NCBI RefSeq assembly: GCF_032121415.1
Contig: NZ_CP135079.1
Coordinates: 2,976,001 to 3,040,000 of the forward strand
DNA length: 64,000 bases
Origin: Streptomyces parvus
Lineage (GTDB): Bacteria; Actinomycetota; Actinomycetes; Streptomycetales; Streptomycetaceae
Reading direction: 5' to 3'
The notes beneath the pieces are model-generated. The model was given only the letters and a program-made list of their open reading frames with translations, was not told the DNA's origin and searched no databases. The position numbers and the translations under genes are program-made. Every line of letters starts with the position of its first letter. The stretch's first letter is position 1. Below, in pieces: positions 47,547 to 56,739 of this stretch.

Positions 47547-48839
47547 GTGGTCCCCGAAACCCCCGCCCCCTCGCCCACTCCCCCGCACCCCCCGGCCACC
47601 CCGGCCCGGCGACTGCTGCCGCTCGCTCTGCCCGCGATCTCCGTCGGCGTCGTCTGCGCACTGATCCTGCTCGGGGTGAGCCTGCTGGCAAAGCAGCTCC
47701 AGGACGTGCTCTGGGAGTCCCTGCCCGACGCGCTCGGGGTGGGGCGGTTCAGCTCACTGTGGATGGCCGCCATGCTCACCGCGACCGGCCTCGCGGTGGG
47801 GCTCGTCCTGCGGGGCGCACCCGGTCACGGCGGGCCCGATCCGGCCACCACCGGGCTGGTCGACACCCCGATGCGGCCCGGCATCGTGCCCGGGCTTCTC
47901 GTGGTGACCGTTCTGGCGCTGGCGGGCGGGGTGAGCCTCGGGCCGGAGAACCCGATCACCGCCGCCAACATCGCCCTGGCCTTCTGGCTCGGCCGGCGGT
48001 TCGCACCCGGCGCCCCGGGCGAGGTGTGGGTGGCGCTCGCGGCGGCCGGAACGGTCGGGGCCCTGTTCGGCACCCCGGTCGCCGCCGCACTGATCCTCTC
48101 CGAGGTGCTGGCCTCGCAGCCGGGCCCCGGGGCGTTCTGGGACCGGCTGTTCGCCCCGCTCGCGTCCGGAACGGCGGGCGCGCTGACCATGTCGCTGATC
48201 GCGGAGCCCAGCTTCGACCTGTCCCTCCCCGCGTACGCCGGACCGCACTGGGGCGATCTGCTCTCCGCTCTGCTGACCGCCTCGGCGGGCGCGCTCCTCG
48301 GGCTGCTCGCGGTGTACGCGTTCCCGGTGGCGCACCGGGTCTTCGCGGCGCTGAGGCATCCGGTGCCCGCCCTGACGGTGGGCGGTCTCGTACTGGGGCT
48401 GCTGGGTGCGCTGGGCGGCCATCTCACCCTGTTCAAAGGGCTCGACGAGGTGAAGACGCTCGCCGGGGACCCGGACGGGTGGTCGGCCGGGGAGTTCGCG
48501 GGGATGGCGATCGTGAAGATGGCCGCCCTCATGATCGCGGCCGCCTGCGGTTTCCGGGGCGGCCGGATCTTCCCGGCGGTCTTCGCGGGGGTGTCCCTCG
48601 GGCTGTGCGCCCACGCTCTGGTGGACGCGGTCCCGCCGTCGCTCGCGGTGTCCTGCGCGGTGCTGGGCGTGCTGCTCGCCGTCACCCGGCAGGGCTGGGT
48701 GAGCCTGTTCACCGCGGCCGTGCTGGTCAGTGACGCGTCCGTGCTGCCGCTGCTCTGTGCGGCGACCCTGCCCGCGTGGCTGCTGGTCACGGGGCGGGCC
48801 CAGATGCAGCTGGACGCGGAAGGGAAGTCGCTGCGGTGA
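47547..48839 (+). CDS. ClC-family chloride channel or H+/Cl- antiporter
   Basis: A 430-residue membrane protein with about ten helices. The ion-path motif GVSLGPENPITAANIAL aligns with the ClC GxEGP loop, keeping the gating glutamate at Glu134 but with Asn after it. CGFRGGRIFPAVFAGVSLG matches the GGxFxP motif. A gating Glu suggests a proton-coupled antiporter, though the Ser and Tyr chloride ligands cannot be assigned by eye. The first 20 residues are Pro-rich. It precedes wrbA and the glutamate decarboxylase gene, an arrangement pointing to acid stress. Confidence 0.87.
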   Translation: MVPETPAPSPTPPHPPATPARRLLPLALPAISVGVVCALILLGVSLLAKQLQDVLWESLPDALGVGRFSSLWMAAMLTATGLAVGLVLRGAPGHGGPDPATTGLVDTPMRPGIVPGLLVVTVLALAGGVSLGPENPITAANIALAFWLGRRFAPGAPGEVWVALAAAGTVGALFGTPVAAALILSEVLASQPGPGAFWDRLFAPLASGTAGALTMSLIAEPSFDLSLPAYAGPHWGDLLSALLTASAGALLGLLAVYAFPVAHRVFAALRHPVPALTVGGLVLGLLGALGGHLTLFKGLDEVKTLAGDPDGWSAGEFAGMAIVKMAALMIAAACGFRGGRIFPAVFAGVSLGLCAHALVDAVPPSLAVSCAVLGVLLAVTRQGWVSLFTAAVLVSDASVLPLLCAATLPAWLLVTGRAQMQLDAEGKSLR

Positions 48840-49026
48840 ACGGGACGGTCGGGCACGAGGCCGCCGCGGTGAGCGGGAGTCCACGAAGCCGCCGCGGTAG
48901 GCGCGGGGGCGCTCCCTCACGGGAAAGCCCCGCCCGGCGCGCCGGATGCGCTGAACCTCCGTATCGTCTGGTTGGTGCGCTTTTGCACCGATCTGTACCG
49001 GTTCCGCTTCGACGGAGGTTCCCCGC

Positions 49027-49650
49027 ATGCCCACGCCCGTCAACGTCGCCGTCGTCTACTACTCGTCCACCGGCACCGTCGCCACGATCGCGAAGGCGAT
49101 GGCCGAGGACGCCGAGCGGGCCGGGGCGCGGGTGCGGCTGCGCCGGGCGGCGGAACTCGCCCCGCAGGCGGCCATCGACTCCAACCCGGCGTGGGCGGAG
49201 AACGCGAGGGCCACCGCGGACATCCCCGAGGTCTCGCCGGACGACATGATCTGGGCGGACGCGGTGATCTTCGGTTCGCCGACCCGGTACGGGAACATCA
49301 CCGCCCAGCTGAAGCAGTTCATCGACACGCTCGGCGGGCTGTGGCAGTCGGGGCAGCTCGCCGACAAGGTCTACAGCGGCTTCACCTCCACGGCCACCGC
49401 CCACGGCGGCCAGGAGTCCACGCTGCTCGCGCTGTACAACACGATCCACCACTTCGGCGGCATCCTCGTCACCCCCGGGTACACCGACCCCACGAAGTTC
49501 GTCGACGGCAACCCGTACGGCACCTCGCACATCGCCGGGCAGGGCGACATCCCGGTCGGCGAGCAGACGCTCACCGCCGCCCGCGTGCAGGCCGAGCGGG
49601 TCGTGAAGTTCACCCGGGCCATCAAGGCGGGCCTGGCCGCCGGGAACTGA
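49027..49650 (+). CDS. wrbA: WrbA-type NAD(P)H:quinone oxidoreductase
   Basis: A 207-residue flavodoxin-like enzyme. The FMN phosphate loop is VVYYSSTGTVATIAKAMAEDAERAG, with FGSPTRYGNITAQLKQFIDTLGGLW and FTSTATAHGGQESTLLALY around the flavin. WrbA tetramers reduce quinones by two electrons, avoiding semiquinone radicals. The ATG at 49027 has GGAGG upstream. It is followed after 55 nt by the glutamate decarboxylase gene, so the two probably form an operon. Confidence 0.95.
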   Translation: MPTPVNVAVVYYSSTGTVATIAKAMAEDAERAGARVRLRRAAELAPQAAIDSNPAWAENARATADIPEVSPDDMIWADAVIFGSPTRYGNITAQLKQFIDTLGGLWQSGQLADKVYSGFTSTATAHGGQESTLLALYNTIHHFGGILVTPGYTDPTKFVDGNPYGTSHIAGQGDIPVGEQTLTAARVQAERVVKFTRAIKAGLAAGN

Positions 49651-49705
49651 CCCCGCACCCGGACCGCGCACCGACCCCGTCTGCCGAGAGAAGGGCTCCC
49701 CCACC

Positions 49706-51133
49706 ATGCCGCTCCACCGCGGTGCCCACCCGGACCAGGCCGAGCCCTCCGACGAGCGGCGCAGGCTCGCCCTGAACCCGTTCTTCGGCGAGGCGGACCC
49801 GACAGCCGCGATGAACACCGCGCCGCCCCGGCACCGGCTGCCCGACGGGCCGCTGCCGCCGCTCACGGCGTACCGGCTGGTCCACGACGAGCTGATGCTC
49901 GACGGCAACTCCCGGCTCAACCTCGCCACGTTCGTCACCACCTGGATGGAGCCGCAGGCCGGCCTCCTGATGGGCGAGTGCCGGGACAAGAACATGATCG
50001 ACAAGGACGAGTACCCGCGCACCGCCGAGCTGGAGAAGCGCTGTGTGGCGATGCTCGCCGACCTGTGGAACGCGCCCGATCCGGCGGCGGCCGTGGGGTG
50101 TTCGACCACCGGGTCGAGCGAAGCGTGCATGCTCGCGGGGCTCGCCCTGAAGCGGCGCTGGGCCAAGCGGAACGCGGACCGCTATCCGGCGACGGCACGG
50201 CCCAATCTGGTGATGGGCGTCAACGTGCAGGTCTGCTGGGAGAAGTTCTGCAACTTCTGGGAGGTGGAGGCCCGGCAGGTCCCGATGGAGGGCGGTCGCT
50301 TCCATATCGACCCGCAGGCCGCCGCCGAGCTCTGCGACGAGAACACCATCGGGGTCGTCGGCATCCTCGGCTCCACCTTCGACGGGTCCTACGAGCCGAT
50401 CGCCGACCTCTGCGCGGCCCTGGACGCCCTCCAGGAGCGCACCGGGCTCGATGTCCCGGTCCATGTGGACGGGGCGTCCGGCGCGATGGTGGCGCCCTTC
50501 CTCGACCCGGACCTGGTGTGGGACTTCCGGCTGCCGAGGGTCGCGTCGGTCAACACCTCGGGCCACAAGTACGGCCTGGTCTACCCGGGGGTCGGCTGGG
50601 CGCTGTGGCGTACGGCGGACGAGCTGCCGGAGGAGCTGGTCTTCCGGGTCAACTACCTGGGCGGCGACATGCCGACGTTCGCGCTGAACTTCTCCCGGCC
50701 CGGGGCGCAGGTGGTCGCGCAGTACTACACGTTCCTGCGCCTCGGGCGCGACGGTTACCGGGCGGTCCAGCAGGCCTCCCGGGACGTGGCGCGCGGGCTC
50801 GCCCGCGCGGTGGAGGACCTCGGCGACTTCCGGCTCCTCACCCGAGGGGACGAGTTGCCGGTGTTCGCGTTCACGACGACCGCCGAGGTCCACGCGTACG
50901 ACGTGTTCGACGTGTCGCGCCGGCTGCGGGAGCGCGGCTGGCTGGTGCCCGCGTACACCTTCCCCGCCAACCGGCAGGACCTGTCGGTGCTGCGGGTGGT
51001 GTGCCGCAACGGCTTCTCCTCCGACCTGGCCGAGCTGCTGGTCGAGGACCTGAAGCTGTTCCTGCCCGAACTGCGGGCGCAGAAGCACCCGGTGAGCCAT
51101 GACCGGCCGGCGCCGACGGCCTTCCACCACTGA
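49706..51133 (+). CDS. Glutamate decarboxylase
   Basis: A 475-residue PLP enzyme converting glutamate to GABA and CO2 while consuming a proton. The N-terminal helix with NPFFGEADPTAAMNTAPPRHRLPD, the cofactor pocket FDHR-like VGCSTTGSSEACMLAGLALK, HVDGASGAMVAPF and the Schiff-base Lys in VNTSGHKYGLVYPGVGW are typical of bacterial GadB. The C-terminus keeps a His pair (AFHH), like E. coli GadB, where a C-terminal His shuts the active site at neutral pH. No GadC antiporter lies beside it. AGAAGGG precedes the ATG. Confidence 0.95.
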   Translation: MPLHRGAHPDQAEPSDERRRLALNPFFGEADPTAAMNTAPPRHRLPDGPLPPLTAYRLVHDELMLDGNSRLNLATFVTTWMEPQAGLLMGECRDKNMIDKDEYPRTAELEKRCVAMLADLWNAPDPAAAVGCSTTGSSEACMLAGLALKRRWAKRNADRYPATARPNLVMGVNVQVCWEKFCNFWEVEARQVPMEGGRFHIDPQAAAELCDENTIGVVGILGSTFDGSYEPIADLCAALDALQERTGLDVPVHVDGASGAMVAPFLDPDLVWDFRLPRVASVNTSGHKYGLVYPGVGWALWRTADELPEELVFRVNYLGGDMPTFALNFSRPGAQVVAQYYTFLRLGRDGYRAVQQASRDVARGLARAVEDLGDFRLLTRGDELPVFAFTTTAEVHAYDVFDVSRRLRERGWLVPAYTFPANRQDLSVLRVVCRNGFSSDLAELLVEDLKLFLPELRAQKHPVSHDRPAPTAFHH

Positions 51134-51148
51134 GGCGGCGGCCCGCCG

Positions 51149-51976
51149 CTACCGGCTGAGCCGCGCGAACCTGCCTACGGCCAGCGGGAAGAACACCGCG
51201 ATGATGGCCACCGGCCAGAGCACCGCGAGGAGCCCGGCGTGCTCGGCGGCCCAGGAGCCGGTGGCGCCACCGGGGTTGCCGAACAGGTCCCGTACGGCGG
51301 TGGCGGTCGCGGACATGGGGTTCCACTCGACCACCGCGCCCAGCCAGCCGGGCATCGACGCGGGGGTGGCGAAGACGTTGGAGAGGAAGCCGACCGGCCA
51401 GACCAGGATCTGGACCGCCGTGACCATCTCCGGCCTGCCCGCCACCATGGCGAGGTGGATGCCGACCCACAGCATCGCGAACCGCAGCAGGAGCAGCAGC
51501 CCCACCGCCCCCAGCGCGGCCGCCGCCCCGTTGTGCCAGCGCCAGCCGACCGCGTAGCCGACCCCGGTCATCACGGCGAGCGAGAGAACCGACTGGAGCA
51601 TGTCCGCGGCGCTGCGGCCCACCAGCACCGCCCCGGTGACCATCGGCATCGAGCGGAAGCGGTCGATGACGCCTTTGCCGAGGTCCTGGGTGACCGCGAG
51701 CATCGTGGCCTCCAGTCCGAAGGCCATGGTCAGCGCGAGCATCCCGGGGACCAGGTACTCGGTGGGGTCGCCCGGCACGCCCCGGCCGCCGCCCACCAGA
51801 TAGGTGAACATCAGCAGCAGCATCACCGGGAACACCAGGTTGACGAGGGCCCCCACCGGCTGCCTGGCCCAGTGCGCCAGTTCGCGGCGGGTCATCGTCC
51901 AGGAGTCGGCCAGCGCCCAGCCCAGCCGGGAGGCCGCCCCGCCCGGTCCGGGGGCCGTCGTCGTCGCCGCGCTCAT
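51149..51976 (-). CDS. ABC-2 type drug exporter permease (DrrB-like)
   Basis: A 275-residue membrane protein with six helices and the ABC-2 pattern: [57 protein letters not shown], the coupling region [22 protein letters not shown] and a terminal helix pair. It pairs with the upstream ATPase, whose stop it overlaps (ATGA). Such pairs export hydrophobic drugs or lipids, and the PadR repressor nearby fits that role. It converges on the glutamate decarboxylase gene only 15 nt away. Confidence 0.92.
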   Translation of the reverse strand: MSAATTTAPGPGGAASRLGWALADSWTMTRRELAHWARQPVGALVNLVFPVMLLLMFTYLVGGGRGVPGDPTEYLVPGMLALTMAFGLEATMLAVTQDLGKGVIDRFRSMPMVTGAVLVGRSAADMLQSVLSLAVMTGVGYAVGWRWHNGAAAALGAVGLLLLLRFAMLWVGIHLAMVAGRPEMVTAVQILVWPVGFLSNVFATPASMPGWLGAVVEWNPMSATATAVRDLFGNPGGATGSWAAEHAGLLAVLWPVAIIAVFFPLAVGRFARLSR

Positions 51977-52938
51977 GCCGCCACCTCCGCCTTCTCCGTA
52001 CGCCGCTCCTCGCCGGGCCGCCCGGTCAGGGAGAGGAACACCTCGTCCAGGGTCGGACGGCGCACCGCGATGTCCTCCGCCTCGATGCCCGCCTCGTCCA
52101 GCACCCGCACCGTCCGGGTCAGGGCCGCCATCCGGTCCGGCGCCGGCGCGCCGATCCGCCGCCGGTCAGGGTCGAGCGTCAGGTCCTCCCCGCCGAGCAG
52201 CGCGGCCGCCTGAGCCAGCCGGGACGCGTCGCGCAGCACGACGTGGATCCGGTCGCCGCCGACGCGGGCCTTCAGCTCGTCGGGGGTCCCCTCGGCGACC
52301 GCCCGGCCGTGGTCGATGAGGGAGATCCGGTCGGCCAGCTGGTCCGCCTCCTCCAGATACTGAGTGGTCAGCAGCACCGTGGTGCCGCCGCCGACCAGGG
52401 ACCGCACCGCGTCCCACACCTCGGTGCGGCCGCGCGGGTCGAGGCCGGTCGTCGGCTCGTCCAGGAACAGCACGTCCGGATCGGTGATCAGCGACGCGGC
52501 CAGGTCGAGCCGCCTGCGCATGCCGCCGCTGTACTGCTTGACCGCCTTGCGGCCGGTGTCCGCGAGGCCGAACCGCTCCAGCAGCTCGTCCGCCCGGCTG
52601 CCGGCCCGGCGTGCGCCCAGGTGGTACAGCCGCCCGAACATCTCCAGGTTCTGCCGTCCGCCGAGCTGTTCGTCCACCGCCGCGTGCTGCCCGAGCAGGC
52701 CGATCCTGCGCCGCACCTCGCCCGCCCGCTCGCGGACGTCGAGGCCGGCCACGGTGACCCGGCCCGCGTCGTGGCGCAGCAGCGTCGACACGATCCGTAC
52801 GGCGGTGGTCTTGCCCGCCCCGTTCGGGCCGAGCACCCCGTGGACGGTGCCGCGGCCGACGACCAGGTCCAGTCCGTCCAGGGCGCGTTTCTCCCCGTAC
52901 CGCTTGTGCACTTTGTCCATGATGATCGCTTCCGTCAC
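51973..52938 (-). CDS. ABC exporter ATP-binding protein (DrrA-like)
   Basis: A 321-residue ATPase. Walker A is [14 protein letters not shown], the signature [15 protein letters not shown], Walker [14 protein letters not shown] and the switch region [16 protein letters not shown]. The C-terminal DrrA-type extension (about 80 residues, ending [15 protein letters not shown]) regulates drug exporters. The GTG at 52938 fits the N-terminus [15 protein letters not shown]; the frame continues to 52980, across the operator. Two PadR-type operator copies lie upstream. Confidence 0.92.
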   Translation of the reverse strand: MTEAIIMDKVHKRYGEKRALDGLDLVVGRGTVHGVLGPNGAGKTTAVRIVSTLLRHDAGRVTVAGLDVRERAGEVRRRIGLLGQHAAVDEQLGGRQNLEMFGRLYHLGARRAGSRADELLERFGLADTGRKAVKQYSGGMRRRLDLAASLITDPDVLFLDEPTTGLDPRGRTEVWDAVRSLVGGGTTVLLTTQYLEEADQLADRISLIDHGRAVAEGTPDELKARVGGDRIHVVLRDASRLAQAAALLGGEDLTLDPDRRRIGAPAPDRMAALTRTVRVLDEAGIEAEDIAVRRPTLDEVFLSLTGRPGEERRTEKAEVAA

Positions 52939-52973
52939 GTTCCCCGCCGCCCTTCCACGCCTCACCACACCTG

Positions 52974-52989
52974 TAGTCAAACTTGACTA
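52974..52989. promoter_or_regulatory. PadR operator, site 1 (ABC exporter promoter)
   Basis: A perfect inverted repeat, TAGTCAA-AC-TTGACTA, 36 bp upstream of the exporter ATPase start. It is the best copy of a motif also found at the padR start. Confidence 0.7.
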
Positions 52990-53022
52990 GCAGCTCGAAG
53001 GTAAACCCCGATCCAGCATTCG

Positions 53023-53032
53023 TCAAACTTGA
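53023..53032. promoter_or_regulatory. PadR operator, site 2
   Basis: TCAAACTTGA, the core of site 1, lies directly after the padR stop codon and 49 bp (start to start) from site 1. Confidence 0.5.
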
Positions 53033-53674
53033 TCAGTCGTTGTCACCGGGGTCGGGCACACCGGTGGCGTAGGGATTCTCCTCACCGTCGGCGAGCACCC
53101 CGACGAACGGGTCGCCCTCGCCCGCGAAGGTGTACGCGCCGCCCTCGATACGGGCGACCAGGCCCCGGGTCCACTCCGCGCCGCTGTCCGCCGAGTGCAC
53201 CCACAGGTTCATGATCTCGCCGATGTGGCCGAGGGATTCGGGACCTTCCTCGGGGGTGTAGTACTCCGTGACCGCCCTGCGCCACTCCCGGATGCCCTCG
53301 ATCCGCTCCTTGAGCAGCGCGACCGCCTCCTCGCGGGGCAGGTCGACGATGAAGCCGACCGCCGCCGAGAGCACGTCCATGTTCCGGTCGTAGGAGCGGA
53401 TGGCGTCCCGCAGCAGGGTGCGGTACTCCTCAAGCCCCTCCTCCGTGACCTCGTACTCGGTGCGCGGCGGGCCGCCTGCCGTGGAGGGGGCCGTCTCGTG
53501 CGCGAGGAGCAGTCCCTGCTTCGCCATCTGCTTCAGGGCGTGGTAGATCGACCCGGGCTTGGCGTTGGACCACTCGTGCGCGCCCCAGTACTCCAGGTCG
53601 TTGCGGACCTGGTAGCCGTGCGCGCGGCCGTGCATGCGCACCGCGCCGAGGACCAGCAGCCGGATCGCGGACAT
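53033..53674 (-). CDS. PadR-family transcriptional repressor
   Basis: A 213-residue PadR protein. The N-terminal winged helix shows RLLVLGAVRMHGRAHGYQVRNDLE, GSIYHALKQMAKQGLL and RTEYEVTEEGLEEYRTLL, followed by a long C-terminal dimerisation region of the Vir-like type (LPREEAVALLKERIEGIREWRRAV...). PadR repressors release DNA on binding aromatic compounds or drugs. The ATG at 53674 has AAGGAG, and a matching operator overlaps its promoter. It is followed on the same strand by the ABC exporter operon it probably controls. Confidence 0.93.
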   Translation of the reverse strand: MSAIRLLVLGAVRMHGRAHGYQVRNDLEYWGAHEWSNAKPGSIYHALKQMAKQGLLLAHETAPSTAGGPPRTEYEVTEEGLEEYRTLLRDAIRSYDRNMDVLSAAVGFIVDLPREEAVALLKERIEGIREWRRAVTEYYTPEEGPESLGHIGEIMNLWVHSADSGAEWTRGLVARIEGGAYTFAGEGDPFVGVLADGEENPYATGVPDPGDND

Positions 53675-53686
53675 GGCACTCCTTCG

Positions 53687-53702
53687 TATTCAACTTTGAC
53701 TA
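53687..53702. promoter_or_regulatory. PadR operator, site 3 (padR promoter)
   Basis: TATTCAACTTTGACTA matches site 1 at 13 of 16 positions and lies just upstream of the padR ribosome-binding site, as expected for autoregulation. Confidence 0.6.
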
Positions 53703-54024
53703 GGGTAGCCCCGCCCGCTTGCGTCCGGGCCGCAGGTGTGCCCCGCACCCGGACGGAGGGCCGACAGGGCCGCGACCACGCATCCGGCCGCCGGCGCCGC
53801 CCGCACCACGCCGCGACGGCATTACGCGTCCCGGGCGGTGGCCCCGAGGAACGCCGAGGCACCCGTGGGGCAGGTGGCGGCCCGCCCCGGGCCCGGTACG
53901 GCGGCCGATCCGCGGCGGCGCTTCCCTGCGGCGCCGGGCGTCTCACCGGCCGCCTGCCGCACCACGTTCCGGGGTCCGGCGCGCCGGTCGTGACGGGGCC
54001 GGGCCCCGGGGCGCAACCGGCTCG
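53703..54024. other. 322-nt intergenic region without recognised content
   Basis: Between the padR promoter (minus strand) and the end of the aldehyde dehydrogenase-like gene. It is very GC-rich with many CCGG/GGCC runs. No reading frame here has family features, and no clear terminator or promoter was seen. Confidence 0.5.
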
Positions 54025-55482
54025 TCAGTAGGGGAAGACCGAGCGGCCGTGCTGGATCGACATCCACCGCTGCGTGGTGAACGCCTCCACCACGGCTTCG
54101 CCGTTCAGCCGCCCCACCCCGGACGTCTTCTCGCCGCCGAAGGCGACCAGCGGATCGTCCTGCACGGTGGAGTCGTTGACGTGGAACATCCCGCTGACGA
54201 TGCGCTGGGCGAACTGCACGCCGCGCTCCGCGTCCCGGGTGTGCACCGCGCCGCTGAGACCGTACGGGCCCTCGTTGACGATCCGTACGGCCTCCTCCTC
54301 GCCGTCGAACGTCATCAGCAGAGCCACGGGGCCGAGGATCTCCTGCTGAAGCAGCGGGGAGTCCTCCGCGAGGCCGGTGAGGACGGTCGGTCCGACGACG
54401 TTGCCGACGGTCCGGCCCCGGACGAGGGCCGTCGCGCCGTCCGCGACCGCCCGGTCCACCAGGGCGTCCAGCGCGTCGGCCTGGAAGGCGTTGATGACGG
54501 GCCCGATCCGGGTCTCCGGGTCCCTCGGGTCGCCGGCCCTGAGCGCGGCCACCTCGGCGGTGAACCGCTCGGTGAACTCCTCGGCCACCGACCGGTCCAC
54601 CAGGATCCGGTTGGCCGCCATGCTGACCTGCCCCTGGTGCAGGAAGCGGCTGAAGACGGCGGACCGGACCGCGTAGTCGATGTCGGCGTCCTCCAGCACC
54701 ACCAGGGCGCTGTTCCCGCTCAGTTCGAGGATGGTCCGCTTGAAGGCGCCGGCCGCCGTGGCGGCGATGTGCCGGCCGACCCGGTCGGAGCCGGTGAACG
54801 AGATCACCTTGGGCACGGGGTGCTCGACGAACGCGTCGCCGATCTCGGCGCTGTCGGTGATCACCACATTGAGCAGCCCGGCCGGAAGCCCCGCGTCCTC
54901 GAATATCTTCGCTATCAGTCCGCCACCGACGACCGGGGCGTTCTGGTGGGGTTTCACGACGACCGCGTTGCCGAGTGCCAGGGCGGGCGCGACCGACTTC
55001 ATCGTCACCAGAAAAGGGAAGTTGAATGCGCTGATGACCCCCACGACGCCGACGGGCAGCCGGTAGAGCCGGTTCTCCCGGCCGTCCCCCACGGCGGGCA
55101 GCAGCCGCCCGGTGGGCCGCAGCGCCTGGCGGATCGCCTCGCGCAGGAACTCGGTGGCGCTGTCGACCTCGTACCGCGCGCGCGGCCGGGTGCCGCCCAG
55201 TTCGTCGATGATCGCCTCGGCGATCTCCTCGGCGCGCTCGCCGGTGATGCGGAGCGCGCGTTCGAGGACGGCACGCCGCTCGTACGGGTTGACCCCGGCC
55301 CATTCCCGCTGCGCCCGCTCGGCGGCCCGGTAGGCCCGGTCGACCTCCAGCGCGGTGGCCACGGTGACGGCGGCGAGTTTCTCACCGTTGTAGGGATTGA
55401 AATCGATGATGTCCCACGAGCCGCTGCCGGTCAGCCACTCGCCGTCGATGTACTGGTGGGCCAGTTCATGGAAGAAGGACAT
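54025..55482 (-). CDS. Aldehyde dehydrogenase-family protein lacking the catalytic cysteine
   Basis: A 485-residue ALDH-superfamily protein closest in look to benzaldehyde/vanillin dehydrogenases. The oxyanion Asn154 is in AFNFPF, NAD-binding residues in VVKPHQNAPVVGG and FTGSDRVGRH, and the general base Glu253 in TILELSGNSA. The nucleophile loop reads HQGQVSMAANR: Ser287 (codon AGC at 54624-54622) replaces the Cys seen as GQxCMA in relatives. The protein may be catalytically weak, bind aldehydes, or have another reaction. ATG 55482 matches the family N-terminus (MSFFHELAHQYIDGEW); an earlier ATG at 55527 is possible. Confidence 0.88.
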   Translation of the reverse strand: MSFFHELAHQYIDGEWLTGSGSWDIIDFNPYNGEKLAAVTVATALEVDRAYRAAERAQREWAGVNPYERRAVLERALRITGERAEEIAEAIIDELGGTRPRARYEVDSATEFLREAIRQALRPTGRLLPAVGDGRENRLYRLPVGVVGVISAFNFPFLVTMKSVAPALALGNAVVVKPHQNAPVVGGGLIAKIFEDAGLPAGLLNVVITDSAEIGDAFVEHPVPKVISFTGSDRVGRHIAATAAGAFKRTILELSGNSALVVLEDADIDYAVRSAVFSRFLHQGQVSMAANRILVDRSVAEEFTERFTAEVAALRAGDPRDPETRIGPVINAFQADALDALVDRAVADGATALVRGRTVGNVVGPTVLTGLAEDSPLLQQEILGPVALLMTFDGEEEAVRIVNEGPYGLSGAVHTRDAERGVQFAQRIVSGMFHVNDSTVQDDPLVAFGGEKTSGVGRLNGEAVVEAFTTQRWMSIQHGRSVFPY

Positions 55483-55539
55483 GCAATCCCTTACTGCAGG
55501 CTTCGCAGACTCCTGATGCGACGTCATCGTAACGAGAAA

Positions 55540-56403
55540 TTACGTCAGTTGGAGTAGACCGCGCAGAAGATCCCGGCTCTCTTCCGGAGCCGGGCTCTCC
55601 TGGGCGAGGCCCGCCATCGCCTTTTCGTACTGCGCGACTTCTTCGGGCTTGTCCAGATAGAGCGCGCTCGTCAGCTGCTCCAAATAGACAATGTCCGACA
55701 GATCGGATTCCGGAAAACGCAGCATCGTGAATGAGCCGCTCTCGCCCGCATGGCCGCCGTGGCTGAAGGGCATGACCTGGAGCGTGATGTTCGGCTGCTC
55801 CGACATATCGATCAGATGCCGCAATTGGGCGCGCATGACCTCACGTTCACCGTACGGACGACGCAGCGCCGCCTCGTCGAGCACGGCGTGGAACGCGGGG
55901 GCGCGCTCCGAGACGAGGGCCTTCTGGCGCTCCAGGCGCAGGGCGACGCGGCGGTCGATCTCGGCGGGCGAGGCTCCGCGCATCCCGCGCGAGACGACGG
56001 CGTGGGCATACGCCTCGGTCTGCAACAGCCCGTGGACGAACTGGACTTCGTAGATACGGATGAGGGAGGCGGCGCCCTCCAGGCCGATGTACGTCTGGAA
56101 CCAGCCGGGCAGCACATCGCCGTAACTGTGCCACCAGCCCGCCACATTGGCCTCACGGGCCAGGCCGAGAAGGGAGTCGCGCTCCGCCTCGTCGGCCACT
56201 CCGTAGAGCGTGAGCAGGTCCTCGACGTCCCTGGCCTTGAAGCTCACCCGTCCCAACTCCATGCGGCTGATCTTCGATTCGGAGGCCCGGATCGAGTAGC
56301 CGGCCGCCTCACGGGTGATACCGCGCGACTCCCGCAGTCTCCTGAGCTGAGAGCCCAGGAGGATGCGCCGCACCACCGATCCACTCGACTCGCCTGCCGA
56401 CAC
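55540..56403 (-). CDS. WhiJ-like XRE regulator (HTH + DUF5753)
   Basis: A 287-residue regulator. The HTH is at about residues 15-65 (LLGSQLRRLRESRGITREAAGYSIRASESKISRMELGR). The rest is the DUF5753 domain (WWHSYGDVLPGWFQTYIGLEGAASLIRIYEVQFVHGLLQT, SGSFTMLRFPESDLSDIVYLE). Streptomyces genomes hold many such proteins, usually beside DUF397 and RsbW-like genes; WhiJ is the best-known example and delays development. The GTG at 56403 has GGGAGG at good spacing; ATG 56421 would add six residues. It is divergent from the HATPase gene at 56740. Confidence 0.9.
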   Translation of the reverse strand: MSAGESSGSVVRRILLGSQLRRLRESRGITREAAGYSIRASESKISRMELGRVSFKARDVEDLLTLYGVADEAERDSLLGLAREANVAGWWHSYGDVLPGWFQTYIGLEGAASLIRIYEVQFVHGLLQTEAYAHAVVSRGMRGASPAEIDRRVALRLERQKALVSERAPAFHAVLDEAALRRPYGEREVMRAQLRHLIDMSEQPNITLQVMPFSHGGHAGESGSFTMLRFPESDLSDIVYLEQLTSALYLDKPEEVAQYEKAMAGLAQESPAPEESRDLLRGLLQLT

Positions 56404-56739
56404 TGGCCCGACCCTCCCCATCGCTCACGCTGACACCGGAGCCCCCCGGAACCCCGACTGCCGGATTCTGCCACCAAAACGCTTCAGCCCGTACTCATTC
56501 GATTACGGAAATGAGAAGACGTCCGGAAAGCTCCGAAACTGACCCCGGGAAGAAATGCCCTGTAACCACCACGGTATCGGGCAGGTCCGGCGCGTGCACG
56601 TGCATCTGCCCTTGCATCTGCTGTGCGCATTCGGAACCATGGTCCCCGCGCACCTGCGTGCTCGTGTTGTGCCGCTGTACCCCCCGCAGTACCGCTACAG
56701 GCAGTGCCGCTACAGCCGCGAATCCCGGGAGTGCCTCGT
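56404..56739. other. 336-nt divergent regulatory region of the WhiJ-like module
   Basis: No gene is supported. It separates the divergent WhiJ-like regulator and the HATPase gene, and carries the 25-bp element at 56593-56617. Confidence 0.6.
56593..56617 (+). repeat. 25-bp element upstream of HATPase gene (copy 1)
   Basis: The element starts CGTGCACGTGCATCTGC and ends TTGCAT. It matches, in inverted orientation, 23 of 25 bases at 57615-57639. It contains the palindrome TGCACGTGCA, and both copies point towards the gene they precede. Confidence 0.75.

Noticed and set aside
53736..53993. Possible small gene in the padR-ALDH gap
   Set aside because: Arg/Pro/Ala-rich frame with no ribosome-binding site or family pattern.
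56581..56630. Very short CRISPR-like repeats (GCATCTGC twice)
   Set aside because: Only two 8-bp copies without regular spacers; better explained as part of the 25-bp regulatory element.
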